Shown here piece after piece: positions 10,047-20,865 of a DNA stretch of 64,000 bases (position 1 is its first letter; every line of letters starts with the position of its first letter). Source of the stretch: Rosellinia necatrix (lineage: Eukaryota > Ascomycota > Sordariomycetes > Xylariales > Xylariaceae); assembly GCA_021209875.1 (NCBI GenBank), contig JAGYVD010000012.1, positions 62,001 through 126,000 on the forward strand, written 5' to 3'. Below the pieces are notes generated by a model. The model saw only the letters and a program-made list of their open reading frames with translations. It did not search any database and was not told the origin of the DNA. A program made the translations under genes and the position numbers.

Positions 10047-11443
10047 ATGTATTGTTTAGCTATTCTAAATGAAACTGGTACAAATGGGTTTATGACAGAT
10101 ATAGTAGGTTTTCTTTCATTGTTAGGTATTTCATGTGGTATACTAGTAATTGTAAGTAAAAATCCTATTGTATCTATTTTATTTTTAATAGGTTTATTTT
10201 CATTTATATCTTGTTATTTAATTTCGTTAGGTTTAACTTTTATAGGTTTAGTGCGCCGTTTGGTCGAATAATTTTAAGGGATCATAGGATCTCGGGTACT
10301 ATCTCATTAAGGTATTTTGTGCGAAGCGGATATATGTAAATAATCTGAAGCACCTAAAAGGTAAAAGAGTTATATGATCGGGCCGTGCCTACAAATATAA
10401 TGTCCGCTTTAGAATGAATCATCATAAGATAGTCAGAATATACTAAGGTACTCCCAACGTCAACGTTATCCTCAGGGGAAAGCCCTGAGAGGAACATAGC
10501 ATCGTTGAGAAAGGGGGAGCATGATTAAACTAGGTAATCAGAAATTCTCTCCCGAGTTGTGCTATCTATGGTTAAAGCTATACTGCCTGAAGAATACCCA
10601 TCTGAGTCCTGAAATAAAGGGATTGTAGGAAACCAATCATAACTACTATCTGATAGTAACAATACCTGATAGACCGGTAATGTTAGGAGATCGTCAGAAT
10701 CGGATTACAATAAGTAATCTCAAGGTGGGGAAAGTTCAACCTAAGGATAGCCAAGGAATTATTAGGATACTGCGGGAAGACCTAAGGAAGGAAACGACTA
10801 AGGTCTCAGAGGAATCATAGTACCCGCTCATCAATGAATACTGGATCAGTAACTTGATCGCAAGGGGAAGGGTTCCAGCCACTAAGAATAAGAGTAAGTC
10901 CTTCGCGAAAGTTTCGCTAAGTTTTAAACTAAGGGGGTCCGAGGGTATATTCAGTCCGTAATTTCGGATACTTAGTGGCGGAGAGCCGTATGATAGGAAA
11001 CTATCGCGTACGGTTCGGGAAAGAGCCACGTACAGGTAAAAGGTGCGGAGCGTTTAGTTCATTCTTATTTAATAGTTTATATAGGAGCAGTTTCTATACT
11101 ATTTTTATTTATTTTGATGTTAATAAATATTAGAGTTAGTGAATTACAAAGTATTACTAGTAACAGTATATTTTTAGCTATGTCTATAGGAATAATCTTT
11201 AATTCTCCTGTTTTTGATTCATCACTTCATAATATTACTAATCTATATAGTTTAGATCTGAAGAATAAAATATTATTAGTAACTAGTATAATATGAGATG
11301 GTTATATGGCCGAAAATAACCATATAACCAGTATAGGTAATATTATGTATACTAATTATAATATTTGATTAATATTAGCTAGTTTTATATTATTATTAGC
11401 AATGGTAGGTGCAATAGTTATAACAATAAAACCGAAAAACTAA
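10047..11443 (+). CDS. nad6: NADH dehydrogenase subunit 6 (two exons)
   Basis: NAD6 is a membrane subunit of complex I. Exon 1 is 10047..10250 (MYCLAILNETGTNGF.. to SLGLTFIGL) and exon 2 is 11063..11443 (SYLIVYIGAVSILFLFILML.. to VITIKPKN). The join restores the conserved FIGLSYLIVYIGAV region. The splice sites follow group II rules (GTGCG..AT). The product is 194 residues, somewhat short for the family. The gene is flanked on both sides by trnW copies. Confidence 0.95.
10251..11062 (+). mobile_element. group II intron in nad6, no ORF
   Basis: The intron starts GTGCG at 10251 and ends AT at 11062. Domain V is plain: gagccgtatga..aaactatcgcgtacggttcggg at about 10982-11020. No reverse transcriptase is encoded. 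Its domain V and both boundary motifs nearly match the RT-bearing group II intron in nad2, so it is probably spliced or mobilised with help from that protein. Confidence 0.9.
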
Positions 11444-11481
11444 ATATAAGAGAGATTAAGTCAAATGTATATTCGAGGCTA

Positions 11482-11562
11482 GGAAAAGTTACTATAGGTA
11501 GAGTGAAATATTTGCTAAATATTGTGTTTATACATATGGGTGTTCGAATCACCCCTTTTCCG
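11482..11562 (+). tRNA. trnS: tRNA-Ser (GCT)
   Basis: Class II tRNA. The acceptor is ggaaaag/cttttcc and the anticodon arm aatat-ttgctaa-atatt gives GCT. Confidence 0.92.
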
Positions 11563-11566
11563 TTCA

Positions 11567-11639
11567 GAATTAATAACTTAATTGGTAAAGGACTACTTTG
11601 TCACAGTAGTAGATGTCGGTTCGAACCCGATTTAATTCG
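11567..11639 (+). tRNA. trnD: tRNA-Asp (GTC)
   Basis: The acceptor is gaattaa/ttaattc. The anticodon arm ctact-ttgtcac-agtag gives GTC. T arm gtcgg-ttcgaac-ccgat. Confidence 0.92.
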
Positions 11640-11666
11640 AATAGAGAATAATAGAGCAGATAGTTA

Positions 11667-11755
11667 GGAAAAGTTACTCCATGTAAAGGAGGGTTTTTAC
11701 TGAAAACCGTGTTTATGAGTATAGGAGTTTAAATTTACCTAGTTTTGAGTTATAT
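11667..11755 (+). pseudogene. degenerate class II tRNA, tRNA-Ser-like
   Basis: It begins ggaaaagttact like trnS(GCT) at 11482 and keeps a hairpin ggttt-ttactga-aaacc and a longer variable region. The acceptor 3' strand and T arm do not pair properly. It is probably a decayed trnS duplicate. Confidence 0.4.
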
Positions 11756-11763
11756 GCTTTTTT

Positions 11764-11834
11764 AAGAGTATGTTTTAATGGCAAAATACGGAGTCTCAAC
11801 CTCCAAGTCTCAGTTCAATTCTGAGTACTCGCAA
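11764..11834 (+). tRNA. trnW: tRNA-Trp (TCA), copy 2
   Basis: The anticodon arm ggag-tctcaac-ctcc gives TCA. The acceptor tip (aa against gc) is mismatched, unlike copy 1 at 9935, so copy 1 is more likely the functional gene. Confidence 0.7.
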
Positions 11835-11874
11835 GAGTTATCCTTTGCGGAGGTTTTTTAAATAAAATTTTAAA

Positions 11875-12459
11875 ATGAAAGGGTATGAAATAATATTAAG
11901 CATAGTTGACACTAGTACAGTTATAGGTGTGGAACCAAATTCAGATCTTTTGGAGATATTAAGAAAAAACCTGGTACATGCACAAGCATTAGAAAAGAGT
12001 ATAAGTAAAAGGGCAGATATACTTGGGGCTACTTATACATTTGTAAAAGATTCTCCTTATTTTGAGTCGCATTTAAAATTGTTTCATTATCAACAGATGC
12101 ACGAGTATATGACTTGAACATTGAAGTCAGATTGGGAATATCTTAGGTGGATTTTTAGATCTTGTGAATCAGCAGATATATTAGCGACAAAAGAGTATTC
12201 GTATTTCCATTCTGTAGCAGATGCTCTATTCAATAGCGAAGCATTATCGAAAGCAGAAGGGCTAATTAAAGAGATTAGAATTGAGATGATAAAATACCAT
12301 AGAGAAGGTATTACTAATTGGGATTCTTATAGAGTGAACAGTACGGGTGAATCTATATTAAAAACACATGCAGGTGAATTTAAAAAGGCTTGAACTGTAG
12401 CAAAATTTGAGTGAAATAACGTTCATAGACTTAAATACCCCCTAACAGGAATAAATTAA
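11875..12459 (+). CDS. unknown ORF, 194 codons
   Basis: I do not recognise this protein. It starts at ATG 11875 after trnW copy 2 and is open to TAA 12457-12459 when three TGA codons are read as Trp. It is soluble-looking and helical, with charged stretches (RKNLVHAQALEKSISKR, EGLIKEIRIEMIKYHREGI). Use of both TGG and TGA suggests an established mitochondrial gene or a decaying one. No motif was identified. Confidence 0.55.
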
Positions 12460-12504
12460 AGTCTTTTTAATTAGTAGCGCTTGTAATAAAAATATTTTTT
12501 TGTG

Positions 12505-12615
12505 CGAAGCATTTTATTTTTTAATCTCTAGGCTTTATTCAGAGGTTTTTGTTCGAAGCATTTTATTTTTTAATCTCTAGGCTTTATTCAGAGGTTTTTG
12601 TTCGAAGCATTTTAT
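12505..12615 (+). repeat. 49-bp tandem direct repeat
   Basis: Two full 49-bp units and a partial third start with cgaagcattttatt at 12505, 12554 and 12603. Each unit holds atctctaggctttattcaga. Confidence 0.9.
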
Positions 12616-12686
12616 TAATTTTTATATAAATAAAATTTAGCGGTATGTAGCTATGCAGTCTAAAGGTGCACACAAGGTGTAACCTA

Positions 12687-12758
12687 AAGAGATTAACTCA
12701 ATGGTAGAGTAGCTGTTTTACACACAGTAAGTTAAGGGTTCGAATCTCTTATCTCTTA
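12687..12758 (+). tRNA. trnV: tRNA-Val (TAC), copy 1
   Basis: The acceptor is aagagat/atctctt. The anticodon arm ctgt-tttacac-acag gives TAC. Confidence 0.88.
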
Positions 12759-12782
12759 TATTAGTATAAAAGTTAATTTTTA

Positions 12783-12854
12783 GAGAGATTAGCTCAATGT
12801 TAGAGCTACCGTGCTACACATGGTTGGTTAGGTGTTCAAGTCACTTATCTTTCA
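12783..12854 (+). tRNA. trnV: tRNA-Val (TAC), copy 2
   Basis: The acceptor is gagagat/atctttc. The anticodon arm ccgt-gctacac-atgg gives TAC again. It differs from copy 1 at many positions, so the duplication is not recent. Confidence 0.85.
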
Positions 12855-12914
12855 ATCTATATCTTTTTTTTAGCGGATACTATGTATTAATTAAAAGAAA
12901 ACTAAAGGAGAATT

Positions 12915-13724
12915 ATGACTCTAGCATTAAGGAGTAATTTTCAGAATCATCCCTTTCATTTAGTTTCTCCTTCACCTTGGCCTATGTACACAAGTATGAC
13001 TTTATTTAGCTTAGCCACAAGTGGAGCACTATCTATGCATAGTTTTAGTGGTGCATATAATATATTTTATTTAGGTTTAATTATGGTCGTATTTTCTATG
13101 TCATTTTGATTTCGTGATATCATAACAGAGGGTACTTTTTTAGGTAACCATACCCTCGCAGTTCAAAAAGGATTAAATTTAGGTATTATTTTATTTATAG
13201 TATCTGAGGCTTTATTCTTTATGGCTATATTTTGAGCATTTTTTCATAGCGCTCTAACACCTGCAGTAGAATTAGGGGCTCAATGACCTCCTTTAGGTAT
13301 CGAGCCGGTTAATCCTTTTGAATTACCCTTATTGAACACAGTAATATTATTGTCAAGTGGAGCTACAGTAACCTACGCTCATCACTCTTTAATTCAAGGG
13401 GACAGAAAAGGATCTCTATATGGTTCTATAGCTACTGTTTTTTTGGCACTTATTTTTACAGGCTTCCAAGGATTAGAATATAGTGTTTCATCTTTTACTA
13501 TTAGTGATGGTGCTTTTGGTACATGTTTTTTTTTTGGTACGGGTTTTCATGGGTTACACGTAATGGTAGGATCCGCTTTTTTAGCTGTGGCTTTATGAAG
13601 AATATACGCCTATCATTTAACAGATCATCATCATTTAGGTTTTGAAGGGGGTATTTTATACTGACATTTTGTAGATATTGTGTGGCTTTTGCTATATATA
13701 TCTGTGTATTATTGAGGTTCTTAA
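12915..13724 (+). CDS. cox3: cytochrome c oxidase subunit 3
   Basis: COX3 is a core membrane subunit of complex IV. The gene is intron-free and encodes 269 residues from [21 protein letters not shown] to YISVYYWGS. Landmarks include [47 protein letters not shown] and [12 protein letters not shown]. Several Trp codons are TGA. The 3' end overlaps a downstream ORF in another frame. Confidence 0.98.
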
Positions 13725-14401
13725 TTAAGTATGTGCTCAATAATACAGTATCAAAGATCATAATTAATATACCCATACTTGATATAACTAATCCTTCAAT
13801 TTTATTGGCAAATCCTAATAATCTTCCTGGTGAACTTGATGATCCTAATAATCTTCCTGGTGAACTTGATGATCCAGATTCAGATGACTTTAATGATGAA
13901 ATAAATGAGGGTTTATCGGATAAAAGTGATGATTCTGAGGGAACTTTAGAGCTTAAGCAAAGAATTAGGGAAAATAAAAGTTGACTAGATGAATTGAAGG
14001 AGGTTAGAAAAGAAATTAACGATGATCATAGTGCAGCACAGGATGTAAGTGATAGTGAGCAAGAGGAAATAGAACTTGATAGACTCTTGACCATAGATAT
14101 TGAAATAGAAAATCATAAAGAGAACCTGCACTTAGAAAAAGAGGAATTAAAAAGTAAAGAAGATAATAAACGGAAAAGAGATTTGGACGACGAGGGTGAT
14201 AACAATAGAAGAGGTGGTCCATCCGCAGGAACTACAGGAGGGCCTTCTGAAGGAGCAGGAGGGTCTTCTGGAGGAGTAGGAGGGTCTTCTGGAGGAGTAG
14301 AAGGGTCTTCTGCTTCTAGAGTAAAATCAGAATCTCCTATGGATTTTGTCCTCGAAAAAGAAAGTCTTGATTTTCCGTCTTTTTTAGATGATATAGAATA
14401 A
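13682..14401 (+). CDS. acidic low-complexity ORF overlapping cox3
   Basis: I do not recognise this protein. The frame is open from a GTG at 13682, inside the cox3 3' end, through a TGA (Trp) at 13982 to TAA 14399. There is no early ATG; GTG 13733 is the first start candidate past cox3. Features in order are a hydrophobic N-terminal stretch (if 13682 is used), a duplicated PNNLPGELDD unit, a long acidic and coiled-coil-like section with a KRKRD patch, and a Gly/Ser repeat (GGSSGGVGG). A real gene or a low-complexity open frame are both possible. Confidence 0.4.
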
Positions 14402-14467
14402 TCTTATAAGCTTGGTTATTTTAATTTATTAATACCTAATTAATGCTATTATTTATTCTATAAAAAA

Positions 14468-14539
14468 GATTCTTTAATTTAACTGGTAAAATGCATTTTT
14501 GATAAGAATGATATTCAAGTTCAAGTCTTGAAAGAATTA
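14468..14539 (+). tRNA. trnI: tRNA-Ile (GAT)
   Basis: The acceptor is gattctt/aagaatt. The anticodon arm cattt-ttgataa-gaatg gives GAT. Confidence 0.92.
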
Positions 14540-14612
14540 AAATTATACATTATAATTAGATAGTTTTACAAAATCAAATGTAAAAAATAAAAATTTTATA
14601 TTAATGTAATAA

Positions 14613-14698
14613 AGAGAATTGGCCGAGCGGTTTAAGGCGGCTAGCTTGAGTTTAGTTATAAATTTAAATTATCATGGGTTCGAATCCCATATTCTCTG
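14613..14698 (+). tRNA. trnS: tRNA-Ser (TGA)
   Basis: Class II tRNA. The acceptor is agagaat/attctct and the anticodon loop cttgagt gives TGA. T arm atggg-ttcgaat-cccat. Confidence 0.93.
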
Positions 14699-14740
14699 TA
14701 ATGTTTTAATCATATATTTTTTATATTTAAGTATAGTGAA

Positions 14741-14811
14741 TTCTCATTAGCTCAAGGGTAGAGCGGAATACTTCTAATATTCAGATTTTAGTTCGAGTCT
14801 AAAATGGGAGT
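14741..14811 (+). tRNA. trnR: tRNA-Arg (TCT)
   Basis: The acceptor is ttctcat/atgggag. The anticodon arm gaata-cttctaa-tattc gives TCT. Confidence 0.9.
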
Positions 14812-14884
14812 CTTTACATTAAGTCTTTTGTTAATCTGAGGGCGCTCCGCTCTTAATTTTATTAATTAATCTAAATAATTTTTA

Positions 14885-15000
14885 GTCCCGGGCGGGCGCC
14901 CGCGCCCGCGCTTCGCATAAAAAAAATATTTTTTTTATTAATTTTTCTATACAGAAAAATCGCACGAAGGCGAGGCGCCTGGGACCGGCGGAGCCGAGGT
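14885..15000 (+). repeat. GC-rich hairpin elements before trnP
   Basis: The stretch is cccgggcgggcgcccgcgcc and neighbours, followed in reverse orientation by the tttttctatacagaaaaa palindrome element with its gcacgaaggcgagg tail. Confidence 0.75.
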
Positions 15001-15075
15001 TGTAATAGACTTCTCGTTCGCCTACAAGGACAGATGATGTACCATTACTTCTAATCCTTTGGATAAGGAGGAAAA

Positions 15076-15147
15076 CGGATTAGGGCCGGGAGGTTAGGCG
15101 CTGCACTTGGGTCGCAGTTAAGTTACGTTCGAGTCGTAATAATCCGA
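15076..15147 (+). tRNA. trnP: tRNA-Pro (TGG)
   Basis: The acceptor cggatta/taatccg is perfect. The anticodon arm ctgca-cttgggt-cgcag gives TGG with one weak pair. T arm ttacg-ttcgagt-cgtaa. It stands just upstream of rnl. Confidence 0.9.
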
Positions 15148-16741
15148 TATAGAAAATATATAGTGATATAGTGTACTAGATATAGAAAAAAGTTTATATA
15201 TAATATAAATAAGTATACAAAGAGATTATTAAGGATCCCTGTAAGAAGCTATGTATTAAAGAGTATGTAAAATTATTGAAAAGTTATGAATAAAACATAT
15301 AAACTCTTAGAGAAATTAAATAATAAACGAAGGCGAATTGAAATATCTTAGTAGCTTCAGGAAAAGAAATCAAACGAGATTCTACAATTAGTGTGAATGA
15401 AAGTAGAGTAGCCTATATACCGAAAGTATATAAATAAGTAAAATGGATACAAATCTGTTTAAATATTAAGGGGAACCTTCCTCTAAGGCTAAATATAATA
15501 CATAAGCGACAGTGAATAAGTACCGTGAGGGAACGGGTTGAAATAGTAGTTTTATAAGCAGCTCGAGTTAAGGCTAGAGCGTACCTTTTGCATAATGGGT
15601 CACCAAGTTAACATTAGATGCGAGCAATTTGCGTAGTTAAACCGATGATCAAAAATGAATTAGTGTCTAAAGTTAGACCCGAAGCTAGGTGATCTTACTA
15701 TAGTCAGGATTATAAAAGTCCGAACGGGTTATCGTAGCAAAGATATCCGAAGAATTGTGGTAAGTATAGTGAAAGACAAAACTGACCTAGATAGCTGGTT
15801 TTCTGCGAAACCTATAATAGTAGGCAATTTAAGTAACATCTTCGCAGGTACAGAACTTAATCTCAGGCAAGATGTAAAAAATTTTAGGATAAGTATAATA
15901 AACTTATTAAAAAATCAACATTTTACTTTGTATATATCGGGGGGTCGTAGAGACTTTATCGGTGAGTATGTAGACTCGGAATGGCAAAGATGAATCTTGA
16001 ATTATCAGACATAGAATGATAAGGTTGTATGTCAAAAGGGAAACAGCCCAGAACAAGAGTTAAGGTTCCGAAATTATTGTTAAGTGAAATTAAGAAAGTC
16101 TTTATTCAAGTCGACAAGGAGATGGGCTTAGAAGCAGCCATAATTCAAAGACCTCGTAACAGAGCGCTTGTTAATTTTTAAAGGCGTCGAAAATTTAACG
16201 GATCTAAACAATGTACCGAAACCTTGTCCATATTTGATAATAATAAATAAATTATTGTCTTTTACTGGGGTAGCAGAACATTGAGTAAACCTGCTTCATT
16301 ATATTATTTTATAATAAATGAGTATCACTAACAGCAAACTCAAGAGATAATGGTGACATGAGTAACAAAAAAGAAGTTGTAAGTCGTTCTTTCTTTAAGG
16401 AGAAAGAAATCATACGATATTTCAACTCTCGCCTAAAGCTTATGGTTTATTTAAAGTAACGGCCTCTAAGTTTACAATCCCAAAGGTTGAAACGATGAGA
16501 AAATCTTATTACTTAAAGGACAACATTTATAAAGTGAAAAGTGTGCTGGAAAAATTAAGTAATATATTAATATTTAACAATAAACTAAAAAAGATGAGTT
16601 TAATATTGATGAAAAATAACCGTACCTAGAAACTGTGACAAGTAAGCTAGTGTAGAATACGAAGGCGTAAATGAGCTAACAATCATAAAGGAACTCGGCA
16701 AACTAACTACCGTAACTTAGGGATAAGGAGGGCTCGCTCGT

Positions 16742-16768
16742 CCCAGCGCGCGCTTTTCGCGCGCTGGG
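16742..16768 (+). repeat. perfect GC hairpin inside rnl
   Basis: An 11-bp perfect stem (cccagcgcgcg/cgcgcgctggg) with a ctttt loop sits in an otherwise AT-rich variable region of the rRNA, after gggataaggagggctcgctc. It looks like a GC-cluster insertion tolerated in an expansion segment. Confidence 0.85.
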
Positions 16769-17834
16769 TAAGAAGGAAGAAGCATAAAATAATGTTGTAC
16801 GACTGTTTAATTAAAACAAAGCACTTTGCATAAAGACTTAAAGTCTAAGTATAGAGTGTGATTTCTGCCCGGTGCCGGCTGGCTAACGAAAATAACTAAC
16901 TTTAAAAGGTTTGGTACTGTAGGAACCCCCGGTTAATGGCGGCCTTATCTTGAGGGTCCTAAGGTAGCGGAATACCTTGACTGTTAAATGCAGTCTTTGC
17001 ATGAATGATGTAACGATACAACAGCTGTCTCTATGATTGACTCAGTGAAATTGGCATAACTGTGCAGATACAGTTTACCTCTAGTTAGACGAGAAGACCC
17101 TATGCAGCTTTACTGTTACTAATTATTAGGTATGGTTGGGGACAAATTTTAGTAAATAAGGTAATTGATAAGATAGAAATGTAATACCTTTATTTGGGGA
17201 TCGTATTGTATGGATAAATTAATCCTCTTCTTTTTTGTTACAAAAAAGACCGGTAACCTTAGAAAGGAAAAATTGCTAGGAGACAGTTTATGCGGGGCAC
17301 AGACCCCACAAAGAGTAAATGGGAGTGTCCAATTATGTTTTACGCCTATTGTTTATGGATGTATCACTAAATAAAATTTTAAATGTAATTTTTTGTTTGT
17401 AATAGTAGATAGCAATACGCTATATTCTATCTTATATTTGTATTGATGTACAAGCCTAAACACAAAATGTGTTTAATGATTATTGCTTTTTTGTATCTAA
17501 ATACTTTTTCGGTATGGATTTACAAAACTTTAATGAGGAGCAAAAATTTTTTTTATTAGGTAGGATTTTGATTAAGGTGAAATTAGTCGTAGTTAAATTA
17601 TTATGAAGGCTTTATATAAAAATCTATATATTTTTTTTTAGAGCTCTTCTAATAATTTATTAGCTATTATATGTCAGTATTTAATGGTTATGTAGAATAC
17701 TTATCAAGTTTAATGGCTTAATCCTGCCTTACTGTTTGACCACCAACAAGTCTTACAGTCGCGTAAGCGGGGCATAGGATCACAAGGCACAAAAAGGAAA
17801 GGTCTTGGATTATTGGAAAAGCTACGCTAGGGAT

Positions 17835-19525
17835 GTTTGTCCTTCAATGTTTAAAACCATTGTTATTTAATTGGGTTAATTTCAAAAATTACTTATACCT
17901 AGTTGTAAGTAGATTTGAAGCGAAGTTTATCTTAAGATAAAATCGTTCAACGACTATAGACACCCAACATTTTTTGAATTATGTCTAAAAAAAATTTTTT
18001 TTATTAGTTTTTAGAGTATTTGTATAATAATGTAAACACTTTTTTATTTAGAAAAAAAATAAATAGTGATTATAAGTTAGTACCTTTTAAGGTATCTATT
18101 AATCTTGTAGGTAGAACGAAATATCTACCTCCTGTAGCTAAAGAATGAAAAAATACTGTTTATAACTTTAACTCTAATAATTTTGTTAACTATCCTGTTT
18201 ATGATTTAAAAATAAATTCTTTAATAAAAAGTTATTTTAATTTATATTTTAATCATAAATTTTTAAAAAATAAATACATATCTCGTAAAAAAAAAAGTCA
18301 ATCTTTAAATAAAATATACGTGAGTAAAGCTGAAATAAAACATACAAACTCTAAAGCTATAGTAACAATTTATGTATATAATAAAGAGAGATTTATTTTA
18401 TTAGGTAAAATAAGAAAATTTAGAAGAATTATCCTAAAGGGAATAGGTAGATTTGTTAGAATAGTAAAAACTAAACATATATTTACTAAACTTATGATTT
18501 TATATCTAAATAAAAATAAGTTAATGAAGTTTTTATTTTTACCTTGAATAATTCAAAGTAAAAATTTAAAAGATTCTAGTATTTTATGAAGATTAGCTAA
18601 TTATAGATTAGAGGATAATTTTAATAAAGTAGATAGTACTTTATATATTAGAATGAGACGTTTAACTAAAAAATTAAACAAAATTTTGGTTATAATTAGA
18701 AGATATAGATTAAGATTAAGCTTAAATAAATTTAAATTTGAAGATATGTTTTTATATAGATTAAGTATATTAATAAGTAAATATTATGGTAAAAAGGTAG
18801 AATTTAATATTGTAAATCTTAAGTCTATAACTTTTAATGGCGATATCTTTACTGAAATTTTAACAAAAAAAATAAAAAATAAAAAAAAAAATGCTAGTTT
18901 CTATTTAAATTCTTTATTAAGAAAAGTAAGGTTACCTATTACAAATAGAGTTATAGAAAGAAGTAGAATAGAAAAAACTCCAGATTTAAATCTAGTATCT
19001 AATAAGTATAAAAATGTTAATGTAAGTTCTGTGCTTCATAATAATAATTTGTTTAATTATAGTTTAAACAAATTATTACATAGCATATATGATGTAAGTA
19101 CAGATAAAAAAGAAAGTAAATTAACTGTGTTACCTAATCAATATGATCTACGAGATATTATACTTGATAATATAAATTATAAAAATATGGGAGGTGCAAA
19201 ATTAAGAGTTAAAGGTAGATTAACTAAACGTTATAGAGCAGATAGAGCTGTATTTAAATTAAGGTGAAAAGGAGGGTTGAAAAATATAGATTCTGCATTT
19301 AAAGGATTATCTTCTGTGGTATACAGAGGATATCTAGATTCTAATGTAGAAAAAACAATATTAAGTTCAAAACGTCGTATAGGATCTTTTGCAGTTAAAG
19401 GTTGATTTAGCAGTAAATAATATTAAATTTAATCATCACGTTATAAAAACATAAGGAAAAAAATTAAGAAATAGTCTGAACCATTTTGTGAAAAATGGAA
19501 ATAATAATTTTATGATAACAAGTTG
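17835..19525 (+). mobile_element. group I intron in rnl carrying rps3
   Basis: The intron is inserted after ctacgctagggat and before aacaggctaat, equivalent to E. coli position 2449, the classic rps3-bearing site of Pezizomycotina. Core elements are gttcaacgactatagacacc near 17945 and aaatagtctgaacc near 19469. Confidence 0.93.
18008..19420 (+). CDS. rps3: ribosomal protein S3 (intron-encoded)
   Basis: This is the small-subunit ribosomal protein encoded in the rnl intron, usual for filamentous ascomycetes. The basic, AT-rich protein ends with the recognisable C-terminus: MGGAKLRVKGRLTKRYRADR, then KGLSSVVYRGYLDSN and GSFAVKGWFSSK. TGA is Trp at several positions. The frame opens at 18008, just after an in-frame TAG at 18005-18007. 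An ATG at 17981 in the same frame (MSKKNFFY) is cut off by that TAG. Translation either uses a non-ATG start, or the A8/T8 homopolymers here hide an error. Confidence 0.9.
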
Positions 19526-20132
19526 AACAGGCTAATTTGCGCAAGAGTGTACAAAATGAGTGCGCGGTTTGGCACCTCGATGTCGGCTTAACTTATCCTC
19601 ATGGACGCAGGAACTATGTAGGGTACGACTGTTCGTCGATTAAAAAGTTACATGAGCTGGGTTAAATACGTCGTGAGACAGTATGGTTTCTATCTTCTAG
19701 AGGGAATTAGAATAAAATAAGGAATAACCTATGTACGCAAGGAACTTGGTATATTAATATATTGATATTAATATTGAAATAGCATAATTATTAATCTCTG
19801 GTTTACCTGTTGTTTATATGTCTTATATAATTTATATGTCTAAATAATGTAAATTATATAAGACTATCCTACTTTCACTTGAGTAGTTATATAGTATAGG
19901 CATGGCAGGAAAGCTATGTTAGTCAAAGATAAGTGCTGAAAGCATATAGGCACGAAGCTTACCTTAAGATATTTCTGATATACGTAATATAACATTACGA
20001 GCATAATAATCTAAATCTTAGGGTTTAGAATATTATGTGAATAGGCTTTATTTGTAAGAATCTAGAGATTTTGAGGAATAAAGTACTAATTTTGTAAAAC
20101 ACTAAATATTTTATATATATCTTACATTTTTT

Positions 20133-20203
20133 GCCTTGTTAGCATAAAAGTAATGCCATTGTTTTGTAATCAATAGAAGCAAGTGCGATACTTGCACGAG
20201 GCT
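20133..20203 (+). tRNA. trnT: tRNA-Thr (TGT)
   Basis: The acceptor is gccttgt/acgaggc. The anticodon loop tttgtaa gives TGT. Confidence 0.88.
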
Positions 20204-20209
20204 GTTACA

Positions 20210-20281
20210 GGATTAGTGGTCAAGTGGTACGACATGGCTCTTTCAATGCTACTATCGCGGGTTCGATTCCCGTCTAATCTA
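20210..20281 (+). tRNA. trnE: tRNA-Glu (TTC)
   Basis: The acceptor is ggattag/ctaatct. The anticodon loop ctttcaa gives TTC. T arm gcggg-ttcgatt-cccgt. Confidence 0.9.
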
Positions 20282-20604
20282 ATTAATTATAATATAGTAA
20301 AATAATTTATAATTCGAATTCGACAATTCACTATATTGGTTTATTTACCTGAAATTTATTTAGTACAAAATTTAAACTAATTTATTAACCTAGCTGGCTA
20401 ACAAAGTATGCAGCGCTTAATCCTAAGGCTAACGTAGTCTAATCCTAATCCTAACCCTAAGGATATGGATAAGGAAAATAATAAATCTAAAATTAACAAA
20501 AAAAAAAACAGGACTAGGTCCAGGTTCAGGTTCCCTGAGAATTAAGACAAATATAAGCTAATTATATAAAATTATTAGTGATAGTGGTTACTAACAAATA
20601 AATA
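20282..20604 (+). other. spacer with taatcc/ggatat repeats
   Basis: There is no gene. It contains ctagctggctaacaaagtatg and a taatcctaatcctaac tract (20431-20470) seen also near 23281 and 27242. Confidence 0.6.
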
Positions 20605-20675
20605 TGCGGATTAGTGTAATAGTAACATATTTGACTCATGATCAAAAGATAAAGGTGCAATTCCTTTATACGCAT
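20605..20675 (+). tRNA. trnM: tRNA-Met (CAT), copy 1
   Basis: The acceptor is tgcggat/atacgca. The anticodon arm tttga-ctcatga-tcaaa gives CAT. Confidence 0.92.
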
Positions 20676-20820
20676 CTGAACTTATAAAAAGATATAATAA
20701 GGACTATCTAAGATATATATTGGAAAGTTTAAATATACATTATATAAGGTTCGCTGGCCAACGAAGTATGCAGCACTAAAATTTTTTAATAATTCATATT
20801 AGTTCCCTTATGTAATAAAA

Positions 20821-20862
20821 GAGGCTATGGCTTAATCGGTAAGTGCGCTGCTCATAACGATC
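20821..20862 (+). pseudogene. truncated tRNA-Met
   Basis: gaggctatggcttaatcggt and ctgctcataa repeat the 5' half of trnM copy 2 (22203). The sequence then departs abruptly after the anticodon, and no T arm or 3' acceptor strand follows. Confidence 0.8.
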
Positions 20863-20865
20863 CCT

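Larger units (their letters stand above)
15165..20095 (+). rRNA. rnl: large subunit ribosomal RNA (two exons)
   Basis: This is the mitochondrial 23S-type rRNA. Exons are about 15165..17834 and 19526..20095. The early exon shows agtaccgtgagggaa (15517) and tagctggttttctgcgaaa (15793). Domain V shows gagggtcctaaggtagcg (16953) and gttagacgagaagaccctat (17083), and it resumes after the intron with aacaggctaatttgcgcaag (19526) and ggcacctcgatgtcggctt. A GC-rich hairpin expansion lies at 16742-16768. The outer ends are estimates. Confidence 0.94.

Noticed and set aside
13501..13776. Minus-strand ORF opposite the cox3 3' end
   Set aside because: A shadow of cox3; low complexity and no motif.
15757..15993. 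Short ORF inside rnl
   Set aside because: It lies in conserved rRNA sequence and has no protein signature.
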